Numbered from the stretch's first letter, positions 1 to 8,236 are shown. The stretch is 64,000 nucleotides of DNA from Actinomyces haliotis (GCF_015355765.1 NZ_JACWNA010000007.1:62001-126000), one strand, 5' to 3'. The notes: generated from the letters alone by a model not told the origin. Numbers and translations: made by a program.

Positions 1-493
1 GGACGCCGAGGGCGCCGTCGACGAGCACCGCGGCGGGCATGGCGCCGTCGAGGTGCAGGACGAGCGCTCCGCTCGCCCAGGCGAGCGCCGTGAGCACCAG
101 CTGCATGACGGCGACGGGCAGGACGCTCACGAGGGTCTTGACGACGGCGACGCGGACGGCGCCGGCGGGCGTCGTGCGCATCGCGTTCCACGAGCTCCCG
201 CGGTGCTCGGGCCGCCACACGGCGGCGCAGACGAGGGCGACCCCGATGGAGTAGAAGAACAGGCCGTAGAAGACGGTCACCTGCCCCATGAAGGCCTCCC
301 ATCCGCTGGTGAGGACGCCCTGGTTGCCGCGGTAGTTGACCGTCCCCGTGACGACGGCGAGCAGGGGCAGCAGGACCGCGAAGGCCCAGACCATCGAGCG
401 CCGCAGCTTGATCGTCTCCGCGGCGAGGAGCGCGAGCAGGGAGGCGGGGCGCTGAGCAGGCTGCTCGGTAGAGTGCTGGACGGTGGAGGACAC
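1..493 (-). CDS. ABC-2 type exporter permease, second subunit (partial, C-terminus outside window)
   Basis: The visible 164 residues start at a GTG preceded by an AGAGGTGA ribosome binding site that overlaps the stop of the upstream permease gene, leaving a 5-base gap. After a short polar N-terminus there is LLALLAAETIKLRRS, the usual pre-membrane segment of ABC-2 permeases, then hydrophobic segments near residues 37-50, 73-90 and 115-140. It is the third gene of an ATPase-permease-permease operon and should form the membrane channel with the neighbouring permease. The order resembles lantibiotic/bacitracin self-protection exporters (MutFEG/BcrAB type), but the substrate is not readable. The gene runs off the left edge, so its length is unknown. 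Confidence 0.75.
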   Translation of the reverse strand, partial: MSSTVQHSTEQPAQRPASLLALLAAETIKLRRSMVWAFAVLLPLLAVVTGTVNYRGNQGVLTSGWEAFMGQVTVFYGLFFYSIGVALVCAAVWRPEHRGSSWNAMRTTPAGAVRVAVVKTLVSVLPVAVMQLVLTALAWASGALVLHLDGAMPAAVLVDGALGV

Positions 494-498
494 GGGGA

Positions 499-1326
499 TC
501 ACCTCTCGATCCGGTCAAGTCGGGCGGTGAGCGCGAGCAGGCCGGCTGTCGCGAGGACGAGGAAGCCGACGACCCAGCCCAACGGTGGGGTCGTGTAGGC
601 GACGCTCGCGCCGTCGGGCCCGGCCTGGGCCGCAGGTGTCACGAGAGCCCAGTAGCCCCACGGGACGAGCCGGCACAGCCACGGCGGCATGAGCAGGCAG
701 AACAGGGAGACGAAGGAGCCGAGGAAGCCGACGCCGACGGTGACGATCTGGTTCTCCACGCGGGCCGCGAGGAGCACGTGCCAGCCGCAGGAGACGACGT
801 CGACGGCGAGGAGGGCCAGGACGTACCCGCCCCAGTGGGCGGCGCTGACGGGGGCGGTGGCGCCGAGCGCGCGGGAGGCGAGAAGGACGCCCCCGACCTG
901 GAGGGCGACGACGGCCGCCAGCGGGGCGCTCAGGGCGAGGGTCTTGGCCCGGCACAGCCGGCCCGGCGTGAGCCCGGAGGCGGCGGCCATCGTCCAGCCG
1001 CCCCCTGTGTGCTCGACGTCGGTGAGGCGGCTGGCGAGGACGGCGGTGAGCAGCGGGGAGACGAGGGCGGCGGCCATCGAGGTCCCCAGGAGGAGCTGCG
1101 GCCACGGGTCGGCGGGGCCGGTGAGCGCGGCGCGGGCCGAGGTCCCGATCGGAACGGACAGGCCGAGGGCCACGAGCAGCAGCGCGGCGGCGATGAGCGG
1201 GATGCGCAGGCGGCGGGACTTGGCGAGCTCGAGGCCGACCGCCGTCGTGGCCGGCACGCCGCGGCCGCAGGCGGCGGTGACGACGGGCGCCGGTGCGCGC
1301 CCGGAGGCCGTGGAGGCGGTCGACAT
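499..1326 (-). CDS. ABC-2 type exporter permease, first subunit
   Basis: A 275-residue membrane protein. Its ATG overlaps the stop of the ATPase gene by one base (TGATG), so translation is probably coupled. About six hydrophobic segments are visible: IPLIAAALLLVALGLSV near residue 40, a pair around 75-105, LAAVVALQVGGVLLASRAL, YVLALLAVDVVSCGWHVLL, VGFLGSFVSLFCLLM, and a C-terminal VGFLVLATAGLLALTA. Size and topology fit the short ABC-2 permeases of antimicrobial-peptide immunity transporters. It should pair with the second permease and be energised by the ATPase encoded just upstream. Substrate unknown. Confidence 0.8.
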   Translation of the reverse strand: MSTASTASGRAPAPVVTAACGRGVPATTAVGLELAKSRRLRIPLIAAALLLVALGLSVPIGTSARAALTGPADPWPQLLLGTSMAAALVSPLLTAVLASRLTDVEHTGGGWTMAAASGLTPGRLCRAKTLALSAPLAAVVALQVGGVLLASRALGATAPVSAAHWGGYVLALLAVDVVSCGWHVLLAARVENQIVTVGVGFLGSFVSLFCLLMPPWLCRLVPWGYWALVTPAAQAGPDGASVAYTTPPLGWVVGFLVLATAGLLALTARLDRIER

Positions 1327-2318
1327 CAGAGCACCCCCGCCCCGCCGGTGAGGTCCATGAAGACGTCCTCGAGGCTCTGGGCCTCGCGGCGCAGCTCGTG
1401 GACGGGGACCCCGGCGGCGACGAGCCGCCGGCACAGCTCGGCGACGGCGTCGGGCGTGAGGCCGGGCAGCCGCAGGCCGTCGGGGGTCCGTTCGGGGGCG
1501 GGCCCCGGCTGCGGCACGAGGCCGTCGAGCACCGCGGCGCCCACGCGCCCGGGCTCCGGGGTGACGAGCTCGACCGGCGGCAGCGATCGGGCCATGAGCT
1601 CGGTGCGACTGCCCTGGAAGACGAGGCGCCCGGCCGCGAGGATGCCCAGGACGGTGGCCATCCGGTCGATCTCGTCGAGGAGGTGGCTGGAGACCATGAC
1701 GGTGACGCCCTCGCCGGCGAGGCCGACGAGGAGGTGGCGCACCTCCTCGATGCCGGCGGGGTCGAGACCGTTGGTGGGCTCGTCGAGGATGAGGAGCTCG
1801 GGGTCGCGGGCCAGGGCGAGCGCGATGCCGAGGCGCTGCTTCATGCCGAGGGAGTACTCCCGTACGAGCCTGTCCTTGTGCTCGGTGAGGCGGACCAGCG
1901 CGAGCGCCCGGTCCACCTGCGCGTCGGCGAGCCCGAGCATCCGCTGCATGATCCGCATGTTCTCGGCCCCGGTGAGGTGGCCGTAGCCGGGCGGCTGCTC
2001 GATCATGGAGCCGGTGCGGGCCATGAGCGGTCCGCGGGTGCGGGGCGAGAGCGGCGTGCCGAGGAGGCTCACCCCACCGCTGGTGGGGGCCAGCAGCCCG
2101 AGCAGCATCTTCATGGTGGTGGACTTGCCGGCGCCGTTGGGGCCGAGGAAGCCGTAGACGCAGCCGCGCGGGACCTCGAGGGAGAGGCGGTCGACGACGG
2201 TGCGGGCCCGGGTCCCGGTCCCGAAGGTGCGTGTGAGCTCGTGTGTCCGGATCGCCGGGCCGGCGCCGGGGCCCGGGGCGTCCCCGGGCGGTGCGGTGAG
2301 GGGTTCGTGCTGGCTCAT
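1326..2318 (-). CDS. ABC transporter ATP-binding protein
   Basis: A complete nucleotide-binding domain: Walker A GPNGAGKS near residues 59-66, signature YSLGMKQRL, Walker B LLILDEPTNGLD and H-loop SSHLLDEI, followed by a C-terminal extension of about 100 residues typical of drug/peptide exporters (BcrA/MutF-like). It should power export or membrane extraction by the two permeases downstream. The start is uncertain: ATG at 2318 is used here, but an in-frame GTG at 2339 adds seven residues and neither has a clear ribosome binding site. The gene diverges from a histidine kinase gene, the usual layout when a two-component system controls an exporter. Confidence 0.85.
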   Translation of the reverse strand: MSQHEPLTAPPGDAPGPGAGPAIRTHELTRTFGTGTRARTVVDRLSLEVPRGCVYGFLGPNGAGKSTTMKMLLGLLAPTSGGVSLLGTPLSPRTRGPLMARTGSMIEQPPGYGHLTGAENMRIMQRMLGLADAQVDRALALVRLTEHKDRLVREYSLGMKQRLGIALALARDPELLILDEPTNGLDPAGIEEVRHLLVGLAGEGVTVMVSSHLLDEIDRMATVLGILAAGRLVFQGSRTELMARSLPPVELVTPEPGRVGAAVLDGLVPQPGPAPERTPDGLRLPGLTPDAVAELCRRLVAAGVPVHELRREAQSLEDVFMDLTGGAGVL

Positions 2319-2396
2319 GGGAGGAACGATGCTCGACACCCGCGGGCGCGTCGTCAGCCCCTGGTCCGGTTCCTCGTCGTCGGCCGGGGCCCGGGC

Positions 2397-2412
2397 TCAT
2401 ACCGGGGTATGA
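2397..2412. promoter_or_regulatory. Perfect inverted repeat between exporter and two-component genes
   Basis: TCATACC, two bases, GGTATGA: a perfect 7-2-7 dyad in the 130-base divergent spacer. It lies 23 bases upstream of the -10-like box of the histidine kinase gene and about 80 bases upstream of the ATPase start. It is a good candidate binding site for the LuxR-type response regulator encoded at 3855, but that link is inference. Confidence 0.5.
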
Positions 2413-2435
2413 CGAGGCGCGGCGGGCGCCGCCGA

Positions 2436-2441
2436 TAGCCT
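2436..2441 (+). promoter_or_regulatory. -10 box of a probable leaderless mRNA (histidine kinase gene)
   Basis: TAGCCT ends seven bases before the ATG at 2449 and there is no ribosome binding site. That spacing puts the transcription start at or next to the start codon. Confidence 0.5.
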
Positions 2442-2448
2442 GGCGACC

Positions 2449-3858
2449 ATGACGACGACGGCCGGCCCCGGCACGGGCCCCAGCGCATCCGTCGCATCCG
2501 CCCCGTCCGCTCCCCCGGCTCGGGCCGCCCGGGCCGCCGGGGCCACGGAGCCGGCCGAGGCGGAGCAGCCCTCACGGCCCGGTTGGCCCGAGGCCGTCAC
2601 GGCGCTCGCCCTCCTCCTCGCGGGGGCCGCGAGCGCGCCCGGGACGATGAGCGGCGTCGTCGCCCTCGGGCGCCAGGACGGCGTCCTCGACGCGATCGTC
2701 TTCGCGCTGCTCTGCCTGGCAGCAGCGGCGGCGGTCCTCGTCCGCCGCGCCCGTCCCGGAGCCGCCGTCGTCGCCCTCGGCGTGGTGTGCGCCGTCCACT
2801 CCCTCGTCTTCACGACGCTCTCGATCATGGCGCTCGGCGCCTGCCTCGCGGCCGTGGAGACCGCCGCCAGCCGCGTGCGCCGTCCGTGGGCCTGGGCCCT
2901 CCTGGCGGCGGGCTGCGCGGGCGCCCCGGCGGCCGTCATCGCCGTGGACGCACGGGCGTCGGCGGGCCCCTTGCCGATCGTCGTCGTCCTCCAGGCGGTC
3001 GGGCTCAGCTGGCTGTTCATGACGGTGGCGCTGCTGGCCGGGCTCCTGCGGCGCCGCTCGCGCGAGCGGCGCGCGCAGGCCGCCGAGCGCGTCGGGATGC
3101 TCCTCGCGCAGCAGGAGATGGAGACCCGGCTGGCCGTGGCCGACGAGCGCAACCGGATCGCGCGGGAGGTCCACGACGTCGTCGGCCACTCCCTGGCCGT
3201 CATCGCCATGCAGGCCGAGGGCGCCCGGGCCGTCCTGGCTCGCGAGCCCGAGCGCGCCGACGCCGCCCTGGCCGTCATCGGCGGCACCAGCCGCGCCGCC
3301 GTCGAGGAGGTCCGCTCGCTCGTCGACGTCCTGCGCGCCGACGATGACGCGCGCGCCGTCGCGCCGCGCCCGACCGAGCTCGGCGCGGCCGCTGCGGCGC
3401 CACCGGACGGACCGGGCCCGGGGCCGGCTCCGGGCGCCGTGGCACCGGCCGGCCTCCTCGACCTCGTAGGCTCGCTCCGGACCGGGGGCGCCCGCGTCGC
3501 CCTCGCCGTCGACCTCGCCGCGGACGCCGGCGTGCCCGAGCCCGTCGAGGACTGCCTCCTGGCGGTGGCCCGCGAGGCGACGACGAACGCGCTCCACCAC
3601 GCCGCCGGGGCTCGGCTCCGCCTCGAGCTGCGGGAGGCGGCCGACGCCGCCGAGGTCGAGGTGCTCAACGGCCCCGGTGGCGCGGACCGCCACCCGTCCA
3701 CCGAGCGCACCGGGAGCGGTCTGGCGGCCGCCCGCGCCCGCGTCGAGACCCTCGGGGGATCCTTCTGCGCGGGCCCGAGCGCGGACGGAGGGTGGCGCGT
3801 CCACGCGCGCGTCCCCGCGACCGGCGATGTCGACGCCCGTGGCGAGGTGGACGCGTGA
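2449..3858 (+). CDS. Sensor histidine kinase (NarL/LuxR-partner type)
   Basis: A 469-residue membrane sensor kinase. The N-terminal half has four or five hydrophobic segments (about residues 48-200) with short loops, so the sensing part is in or at the membrane. Then come a linker, a HisKA_3 dimerisation segment with phospho-acceptor His242 in REVHDVVGHSL, and a compact HATPase domain with N-box EATTNALHHA and G-box GSGLAAARARVETLGG. Such kinases phosphorylate LuxR-family regulators, and one overlaps its 3' end (GTGA). With the divergent ABC exporter this suggests a stress- or peptide-sensing exporter switch. The inducing signal cannot be read from the sequence. Confidence 0.9.
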   Translation: MTTTAGPGTGPSASVASAPSAPPARAARAAGATEPAEAEQPSRPGWPEAVTALALLLAGAASAPGTMSGVVALGRQDGVLDAIVFALLCLAAAAAVLVRRARPGAAVVALGVVCAVHSLVFTTLSIMALGACLAAVETAASRVRRPWAWALLAAGCAGAPAAVIAVDARASAGPLPIVVVLQAVGLSWLFMTVALLAGLLRRRSRERRAQAAERVGMLLAQQEMETRLAVADERNRIAREVHDVVGHSLAVIAMQAEGARAVLAREPERADAALAVIGGTSRAAVEEVRSLVDVLRADDDARAVAPRPTELGAAAAAPPDGPGPGPAPGAVAPAGLLDLVGSLRTGGARVALAVDLAADAGVPEPVEDCLLAVAREATTNALHHAAGARLRLELREAADAAEVEVLNGPGGADRHPSTERTGSGLAAARARVETLGGSFCAGPSADGGWRVHARVPATGDVDARGEVDA

Positions 3859-4586
3859 GCCCGGCGATCCGGGTGGGGCTCACCGATGACGAGCCGCTCC
3901 TCACGGCTGGTCTGTCGATGCTGCTCGGGGCCCAGGAGGACGTCGAGGTCATCTGGGAGGCCCCCGACGGCGCGACCGCCCTGGCCCGGTGCGCGACCGA
4001 CCCGGTCGACGTCCTCCTCCTCGACGTGCAGATGCCCGGGATGGACGGGCTCGAGGTGACGCGCCGGCTCGTCGCGGCCGGGGCGACGTGCCGGGTCGTC
4101 ATCCTGACGACCTTCGACACCGACGGCTACGTCCTCGGGGCCATCGAGGCCGGGGCGGCGGGCTTCCTCCTCAAGTCGACGCCGCCGGCCGAGCTGCTCG
4201 CCGCGATCCGCACGGTGAGCGCCGGCGACTCCGTCATCTCGCCCGGACCGACCCGCCGGCTCCTGAGAGCCGTCCGGGAAGCCGGCGGAGCGGGACCGGG
4301 CGCGGCGGTCGGCGTGCGGGGCCCCGCGGCGCAGCCGGACGCCCCGCGGGTCGCACCGCCGAACGACCTCACCGAGCGCGAGCTCGAGGTCCTGCGGCTC
4401 ATCGCGCTGGGCCTGACGAATCAGGAGCTGTGCGACCGCCTGTGGCTCTCGATGCCGACCGTCAAGACCCACGTCTCGCACCTGCTCGCCAAGACCGGTG
4501 CCCGCGACCGCGTCCAGCTCGTCCTCGAGGCGCTGCGCAGCGGCGTCGTCACCATGGACGAGGTCCTCGCCGAGGCCGCCCGCTGA
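3855..4586 (+). CDS. LuxR/NarL-family response regulator
   Basis: A 243-residue two-domain regulator. The receiver has the acidic pair DD in LTDDEPLL, phospho-acceptor Asp57 in VDVLLLDVQMPGMDG, and the conserved Lys in GFLLKS. The C-terminal LuxR helix-turn-helix is LTERELEVLRLIALGLTNQE followed by KTHVSHLLAKTGARDR. A linker of about 40 residues rich in Gly, Ala and Pro joins them. The GTG start overlaps the kinase stop by four bases, so the two proteins are co-translated partners. Its most likely target is the divergent exporter operon, perhaps through the dyad at 2397-2412. Confidence 0.92.
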   Translation: MSPAIRVGLTDDEPLLTAGLSMLLGAQEDVEVIWEAPDGATALARCATDPVDVLLLDVQMPGMDGLEVTRRLVAAGATCRVVILTTFDTDGYVLGAIEAGAAGFLLKSTPPAELLAAIRTVSAGDSVISPGPTRRLLRAVREAGGAGPGAAVGVRGPAAQPDAPRVAPPNDLTERELEVLRLIALGLTNQELCDRLWLSMPTVKTHVSHLLAKTGARDRVQLVLEALRSGVVTMDEVLAEAAR

Positions 4587-4654
4587 CACGCGTTCGGCCC
4601 CGCGTGGCGGTGCGCGGCGCGTCCGGGACGGCACGCGGGGGCTCCAGGACGTGA

Positions 4655-4692
4655 CGCGGCCCGCCACCGGCAGGACCGGGTGACGGGCCGCG
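4655..4692. terminator. Hairpin between convergent response regulator and VKOR genes
   Basis: CGCGGCCCG at 4655-4663 pairs with CGGGCCGCG at 4684-4692, with a second short GC stem (ACCGG/CCGGG) inside. It lies in the 137-base gap between convergent genes and has no T-run. A bidirectional GC-rich terminator is likely. Confidence 0.5.
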
Positions 4693-4723
4693 AGTAGTCG
4701 ACCGCGCCTCGGGGACGGGCGCC

Positions 4724-5344
4724 TCAGACGAGGTACCTGAAGACGACCGCGAGGGCCAGGACGAGGAGCAGGGCGCCCCAGACCCACCAGTCGCGACCGC
4801 GCGAGACGAAATCCCACAGGCCGTCCGGTGACGGCAGGGCGCCGGTGCGGATGTTGATACGCGTCAGGCCGGCGAAGACGAGCGTCGTCGTCACGGTGAT
4901 CGTGAGGCACCACGGGCACAGCGCGTGGATGACGAAGAACGACTGCGTGAAGAGCCACAGGGCGAAGAGGATCGCCACCGTGTAGAAGACGTTGATGAGC
5001 AGCATGAAGGAGCGCGGCATGCGTGCCCCGAGCAGCAGGGCCACGGTCACGGTGAGGACGACGGCCTCGAAGAGGATGCCGAAGAAGGCGTTGGGGAACC
5101 CGAGGAGCGTCGCCTGCCACGAGTGGGCGACGGTCGAGCAGGAGAAGGTCGCATTGAGGTCGCAGGAGAAGGTCTCCCCCGCGTTCTTGGCCCCTTCCCA
5201 GGCCTCGATCGACAGGACAAAAGAGGCCGTGAGGCCGATGAGCCCGCACACGAGCATCTCGATGAGCGTGGGGAGCATCCAGCGCCTGTTGAGCGCCTCG
5301 ACGTCGACCTGCGCCTCGGGGGCGGTCGTCTCCTGGGTTGTCAC
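4724..5344 (-). CDS. Vitamin K epoxide reductase family protein (disulfide-forming)
   Basis: A 206-residue polytopic membrane protein with the VKOR signature: loop cysteines Cys61 and Cys69 in CDLNATFSCS, the conserved SWQATLLGFPNA serine region, and the redox motif CPWC at 143-146. About five hydrophobic segments surround these. In actinobacteria VKOR reoxidises a secreted DsbA-like protein and so drives disulfide formation outside the membrane; in Actinomyces oris it supports pilus and toxin folding. No DsbA-like partner lies next to it here. The GTG at 5344 is chosen for the GAGGAC sequence before it; an upstream ATG at 5407 would add 21 residues that do not look like a membrane protein start. 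Confidence 0.88.
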   Translation of the reverse strand: MTTQETTAPEAQVDVEALNRRWMLPTLIEMLVCGLIGLTASFVLSIEAWEGAKNAGETFSCDLNATFSCSTVAHSWQATLLGFPNAFFGILFEAVVLTVTVALLLGARMPRSFMLLINVFYTVAILFALWLFTQSFFVIHALCPWCLTITVTTTLVFAGLTRINIRTGALPSPDGLWDFVSRGRDWWVWGALLLVLALAVVFRYLV

Positions 5345-5501
5345 GTGCTGTCCTCGTGCCGGGGTCGTGGGTGTCCCGAGCGATGACCTTGGTGCGACCC
5401 GGGGCATGGGCAGTGTACCGATCGGCTGGGCGCGCTCGGAGGACGGGAGTCACACGCGGGGCAGACGGTTCGGTTCCGACGGCTCGCGCCGTCCCTCCGC
5501 G

Positions 5502-7289
5502 TCACGCCGTCGGCCTGGTGAGCGCCTCGAGCCGGTCGCGCCCCACGGGCTCGTCGACCTGGGTCGGGATGACCGCCAGGCGGCGGGCCCGCGCGCGCAC
5601 CCGCTCGATCTGCGGGCCCTCCGCCGCGGCCCGGCGGGCGAGCAGCGGGGAGGTCGGCCGGGCTGCGGCGAGTGAGCCGTTAACGACCCAGGCCCACGGG
5701 GTGATCCCGGCGCGTGCGAGGTCGTCGCTGAGGGCCTCGGCCTCGGTGACCGGCGTCGTCTCGGGCAGGGTGACCACCACGACCCGCGTGTGCTCCGGGT
5801 CCTGGAGCCGCATGAGCGGCGTCGTCGCGGTCCCTCGACGCTCGGGGTCGAGGTGTCGCAGGACGTCGCGGTGGTAGGAGCCGGTCGCGTCCATGAGGAG
5901 GAGCGTGTGCCCGGTGGGGGCGGTGTCCATGACGACGAACTGGTGCCTGGCCTGGTTGACGGCACGGCTGAACTGCTGGAAGACGGCGATCTCCTCGGTG
6001 CACGGGCTCATGAGGTCCTCGCGCAGCGCCTCCCGCCCCGCCTGGTCGAGGTGGGCGCCCTTGGAGGCCATCACGGAGTCGCGGTAGGCGCGTGTAGCCT
6101 CCTCCGGGTCGATGGCGTCGACGGTGAGGTGCTCGAGCTCGTCGTCGAGGGTCTGGGTGAGATGGGCGGCGGGGTCGGTCGTCGTGAGGCGGACGTCGTG
6201 ACCGCGCTCGGCGAGGGCGACGGCGATCGCGGCGGCCACGGTCGTCTTGCCGACGCCGCCCTTGCCGACGGTCATGACGAGTCCGTGCCCGGCCTCCTCG
6301 AGCTCGTCGACGAGGGTACCGAGTCCGGGGGCAGGCAGGTCCGGGAGCAGGACGTCGGGCTCCGTCGTTCCCGTGGCCACTGCCGGTACCGAGCCCTCCT
6401 CGGAGAGGAGCTCATCGAGGGCGTCGAGTCCCACGAGGCTCGAGGCGCGCAGCGGCACGAGGTCCGTCTCAAGCTCGCGCAGGGGCTCGGGCACGGCCGC
6501 GAGCGCCTTCTGCTCGCGCGCGCGGACGGCACGGTGCAGGGGGTCGTCGCTCCCATCGTCGGACGCCTCGGGCAGGACGGCGTTGACGACGAGGTTGCTC
6601 GCGCGGACGCCGATCTCGGCGAGCTCCGCCTGTGTGCGGGCGACCTCGCGCAGGGCGCCGCGCTGAGCCCGGGCGACGAGGACGAGGCGGGTGACGGCGG
6701 GGTCGGTGAGCGCCTCGACGGCGGCCCGGTACGTGGCGCGGTTGCGGTCGAGGCCGCTCATGGGACCGAGGCAGGAGGCGTCGCCCTTGCCCTTGTCGAG
6801 GAACTCGGTCCAGCTGCCGGGCAGCTCGAGCAGACGGATGGTGTGCCCGGTGGGGGCCGTGTCGAAGACGACGTGGTCGAAGCCGGCCGTCTCCTCCGGG
6901 TCCGCGAGCAGTCCCGCGAACTCGTTGAAGGAGGCGATCTCCGTCGTGCAGGACCCCGAGAGCTGCTCCGTGATCGTGGCGATCTCAGTGGCGGGCAGGA
7001 GGCGGCGCACGGGGGCGAGGATCCGCTCGCGGTAGGTCTCGGCCGCCGCGGCCGGGTCGATCTCGATAGCCGACAGGCCAGGGACTGCCGTGACGGGGGT
7101 GATCCTGTTGCCGGCCGGCGTCCCGAGGACCTGGGCGACGTTGCTCGCGGGGTCCGTCGAGACGAGGAGGACGCGCCGTCCGGCCCGGGCCAGGGCGACG
7201 GCCCCGGCGCAGGCGAGCGACGTCTTGCCGACGCCGCCCTTCCCGGTGAGGAAGAGGTGGCGAGGAGGGTCGGTGAGGAAGCGGAGCAC
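5502..7289 (-). CDS. arsA: Arsenical pump-driving ATPase ArsA (two-domain)
   Basis: A 595-residue tandem ATPase, the usual ArsA size. Both halves carry a deviant P-loop GKGGVGKT (residues 16-23 and 342-349) and the ArsA signature DTAPTGHT. The three metalloid-binding cysteines are present: Cys114 (SGSCTTEI), Cys173 (ASCLGP) and Cys430 (SPCTEEI), matching C113, C172 and C422 of the E. coli plasmid R773 protein. ArsA takes As(III)/Sb(III) from ArsD and energises the ArsB efflux channel. No ArsB or Acr3 gene is in the window, so its membrane partner must be encoded elsewhere. The GTG start at 7289 has a GAAGGA site; arsD is 35 bases upstream. Confidence 0.95.
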   Translation of the reverse strand: MLRFLTDPPRHLFLTGKGGVGKTSLACAGAVALARAGRRVLLVSTDPASNVAQVLGTPAGNRITPVTAVPGLSAIEIDPAAAAETYRERILAPVRRLLPATEIATITEQLSGSCTTEIASFNEFAGLLADPEETAGFDHVVFDTAPTGHTIRLLELPGSWTEFLDKGKGDASCLGPMSGLDRNRATYRAAVEALTDPAVTRLVLVARAQRGALREVARTQAELAEIGVRASNLVVNAVLPEASDDGSDDPLHRAVRAREQKALAAVPEPLRELETDLVPLRASSLVGLDALDELLSEEGSVPAVATGTTEPDVLLPDLPAPGLGTLVDELEEAGHGLVMTVGKGGVGKTTVAAAIAVALAERGHDVRLTTTDPAAHLTQTLDDELEHLTVDAIDPEEATRAYRDSVMASKGAHLDQAGREALREDLMSPCTEEIAVFQQFSRAVNQARHQFVVMDTAPTGHTLLLMDATGSYHRDVLRHLDPERRGTATTPLMRLQDPEHTRVVVVTLPETTPVTEAEALSDDLARAGITPWAWVVNGSLAAARPTSPLLARRAAAEGPQIERVRARARRLAVIPTQVDEPVGRDRLEALTRPTA

Positions 7290-7324
7290 AGCGGGTCCTT
7301 CGTCGTGAGGCGTGGCGGGGTGGC

Positions 7325-7732
7325 TCAGCAGCAGCCCTCGGAGCCGCAGCAGCCGCCGCTGGACCGGGTGACGTCGGTGACGGCGAGGAGCAGGGTGCCC
7401 GTCCCGGCCACTGCGGGTGCGGGGGCGGCGTCGAGGCCGGCCCACCGGGAGAGCTCCTCGCGGCTGGGGTACCGGCCCGTGAGGACCGTGACGCCGTCGA
7501 CGACGGTGAGTGGCAGGCCCTGAGAGCCCGCGGTCTGCAGGAAGGCGAGGGCCGTCGGGTCCGCGGTAAAGGCGGCGGGGTCCGAGGCGAGGTTGGCGCG
7601 CTCGACGTCGCCTCCGGCGTCCCGAACGGCTCCGAGCGCGGCGGTGAAGTCGATGAGCGACTGGTCGACGTCGGGGCCGCACACCCCGGTGTTGCAGCAC
7701 AGGGCGGGCTCGAAGACGCGGACGGCGGGCAT
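7325..7732 (-). CDS. arsD: Arsenical metallochaperone ArsD
   Basis: A 135-residue thioredoxin-fold chaperone that delivers As(III)/Sb(III) to ArsA. Cys12, Cys13 and Cys18 in ALCCNTGVC match the essential triad of E. coli ArsD. The C-terminus carries two further vicinal pairs, CCGSEGCC (128-135), as in plasmid R773 ArsD. A strong AGGAGGT ribosome binding site precedes the ATG. It is the first gene of the arsD-arsA transcript, which diverges from arsR-arsC across a spacer holding two operator-like repeats. Confidence 0.93.
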   Translation of the reverse strand: MPAVRVFEPALCCNTGVCGPDVDQSLIDFTAALGAVRDAGGDVERANLASDPAAFTADPTALAFLQTAGSQGLPLTVVDGVTVLTGRYPSREELSRWAGLDAAPAPAVAGTGTLLLAVTDVTRSSGGCCGSEGCC

Positions 7733-7784
7733 GGGGACCTCCTGGACGAGCGCCCTGACGCCTCATGGGAGGCAGGCGCCCGAG

Positions 7785-7848
7785 ATCGACGCTGATCGAT
7801 ATCGACTGACGGCACAACGCTAGAAGTCATATCGACGTTCGTCAATAT
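7785..7848. promoter_or_regulatory. Two ArsR operator-like copies in the divergent ars spacer
   Basis: The 18-base stretches at 7785-7802 and 7831-7848 both begin ATCGACG and end ATAT and agree at 14 of 18 positions; their centres are 46 bases apart. Each contains dyad symmetry: TCGATATCGA is a perfect palindrome at 7796-7805, and ATATCGAC/GTCAATAT are inverted arms at 7829-7848. This AT-richer patch stands out in a GC-rich spacer. ArsR repressors bind such imperfect repeats; one copy faces arsD and one overlaps the upstream part of the arsR promoter. Confidence 0.6.
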
Positions 7849-7852
7849 GCGT

Positions 7853-7858
7853 TAGCCT
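7853..7858 (+). promoter_or_regulatory. -10 box of a probable leaderless arsR mRNA
   Basis: TAGCCT ends six bases before the GTG start at 7865, with no ribosome binding site between. The downstream operator-like copy (7831-7848) ends four bases before it, so a bound repressor would block the promoter. Confidence 0.5.
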
Positions 7859-7864
7859 CGCCCC

Positions 7865-8236
7865 GTGACAAGCACCCCCCTCGCGCTCGCCGAGGCCCCT
7901 CGAACCGCCCGGGTCACCCCCTCGGTGACCCCCGACGCGGACGCGCTCCTCCCCGCCCTCAAGGCGCTCGCGGACCCCGTCCGCCTGCGGATCGTGCTCC
8001 ACATCGCCGGCACCTCGACGACGGTGTGCGCCTGCTCCATGCCGCAGACCTTCGGCGTCAGCCAGCCGACGATGTCCCACCACCTCAAGCGCCTCGTCGA
8101 GGCGGGGCTCCTCGACCGGGAGATGCGCGGGAGCTGGGCCCACTTCTCGATCCGACCCGAGGGCTTCGCCGCGCTCTCCGCGCTCACCGGGGCGCTCACG
8201 AGCGCCCAGCCGCAGGAGTGCTGCGATGCGTGCTGA
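7865..8236 (+). CDS. arsR: ArsR-family metalloid-responsive repressor
   Basis: A 123-residue winged-helix repressor. The core KALADPVRLRIVLHI, recognition region FGVSQPTMSHHLKRLVEAGL and wing are typical of ArsR/SmtB. The sensor cysteines sit in TVCACSMP at the start of the DNA-binding helix, as in the ELCVCDL type of As(III) sensor, and a second cluster CCDAC ends the protein. It should repress both arms of the divergent ars locus until As(III) binds. The start overlaps no ribosome binding site and is probably leaderless. Its last 11 bases overlap arsC. Confidence 0.92.
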   Translation: MTSTPLALAEAPRTARVTPSVTPDADALLPALKALADPVRLRIVLHIAGTSTTVCACSMPQTFGVSQPTMSHHLKRLVEAGLLDREMRGSWAHFSIRPEGFAALSALTGALTSAQPQECCDAC

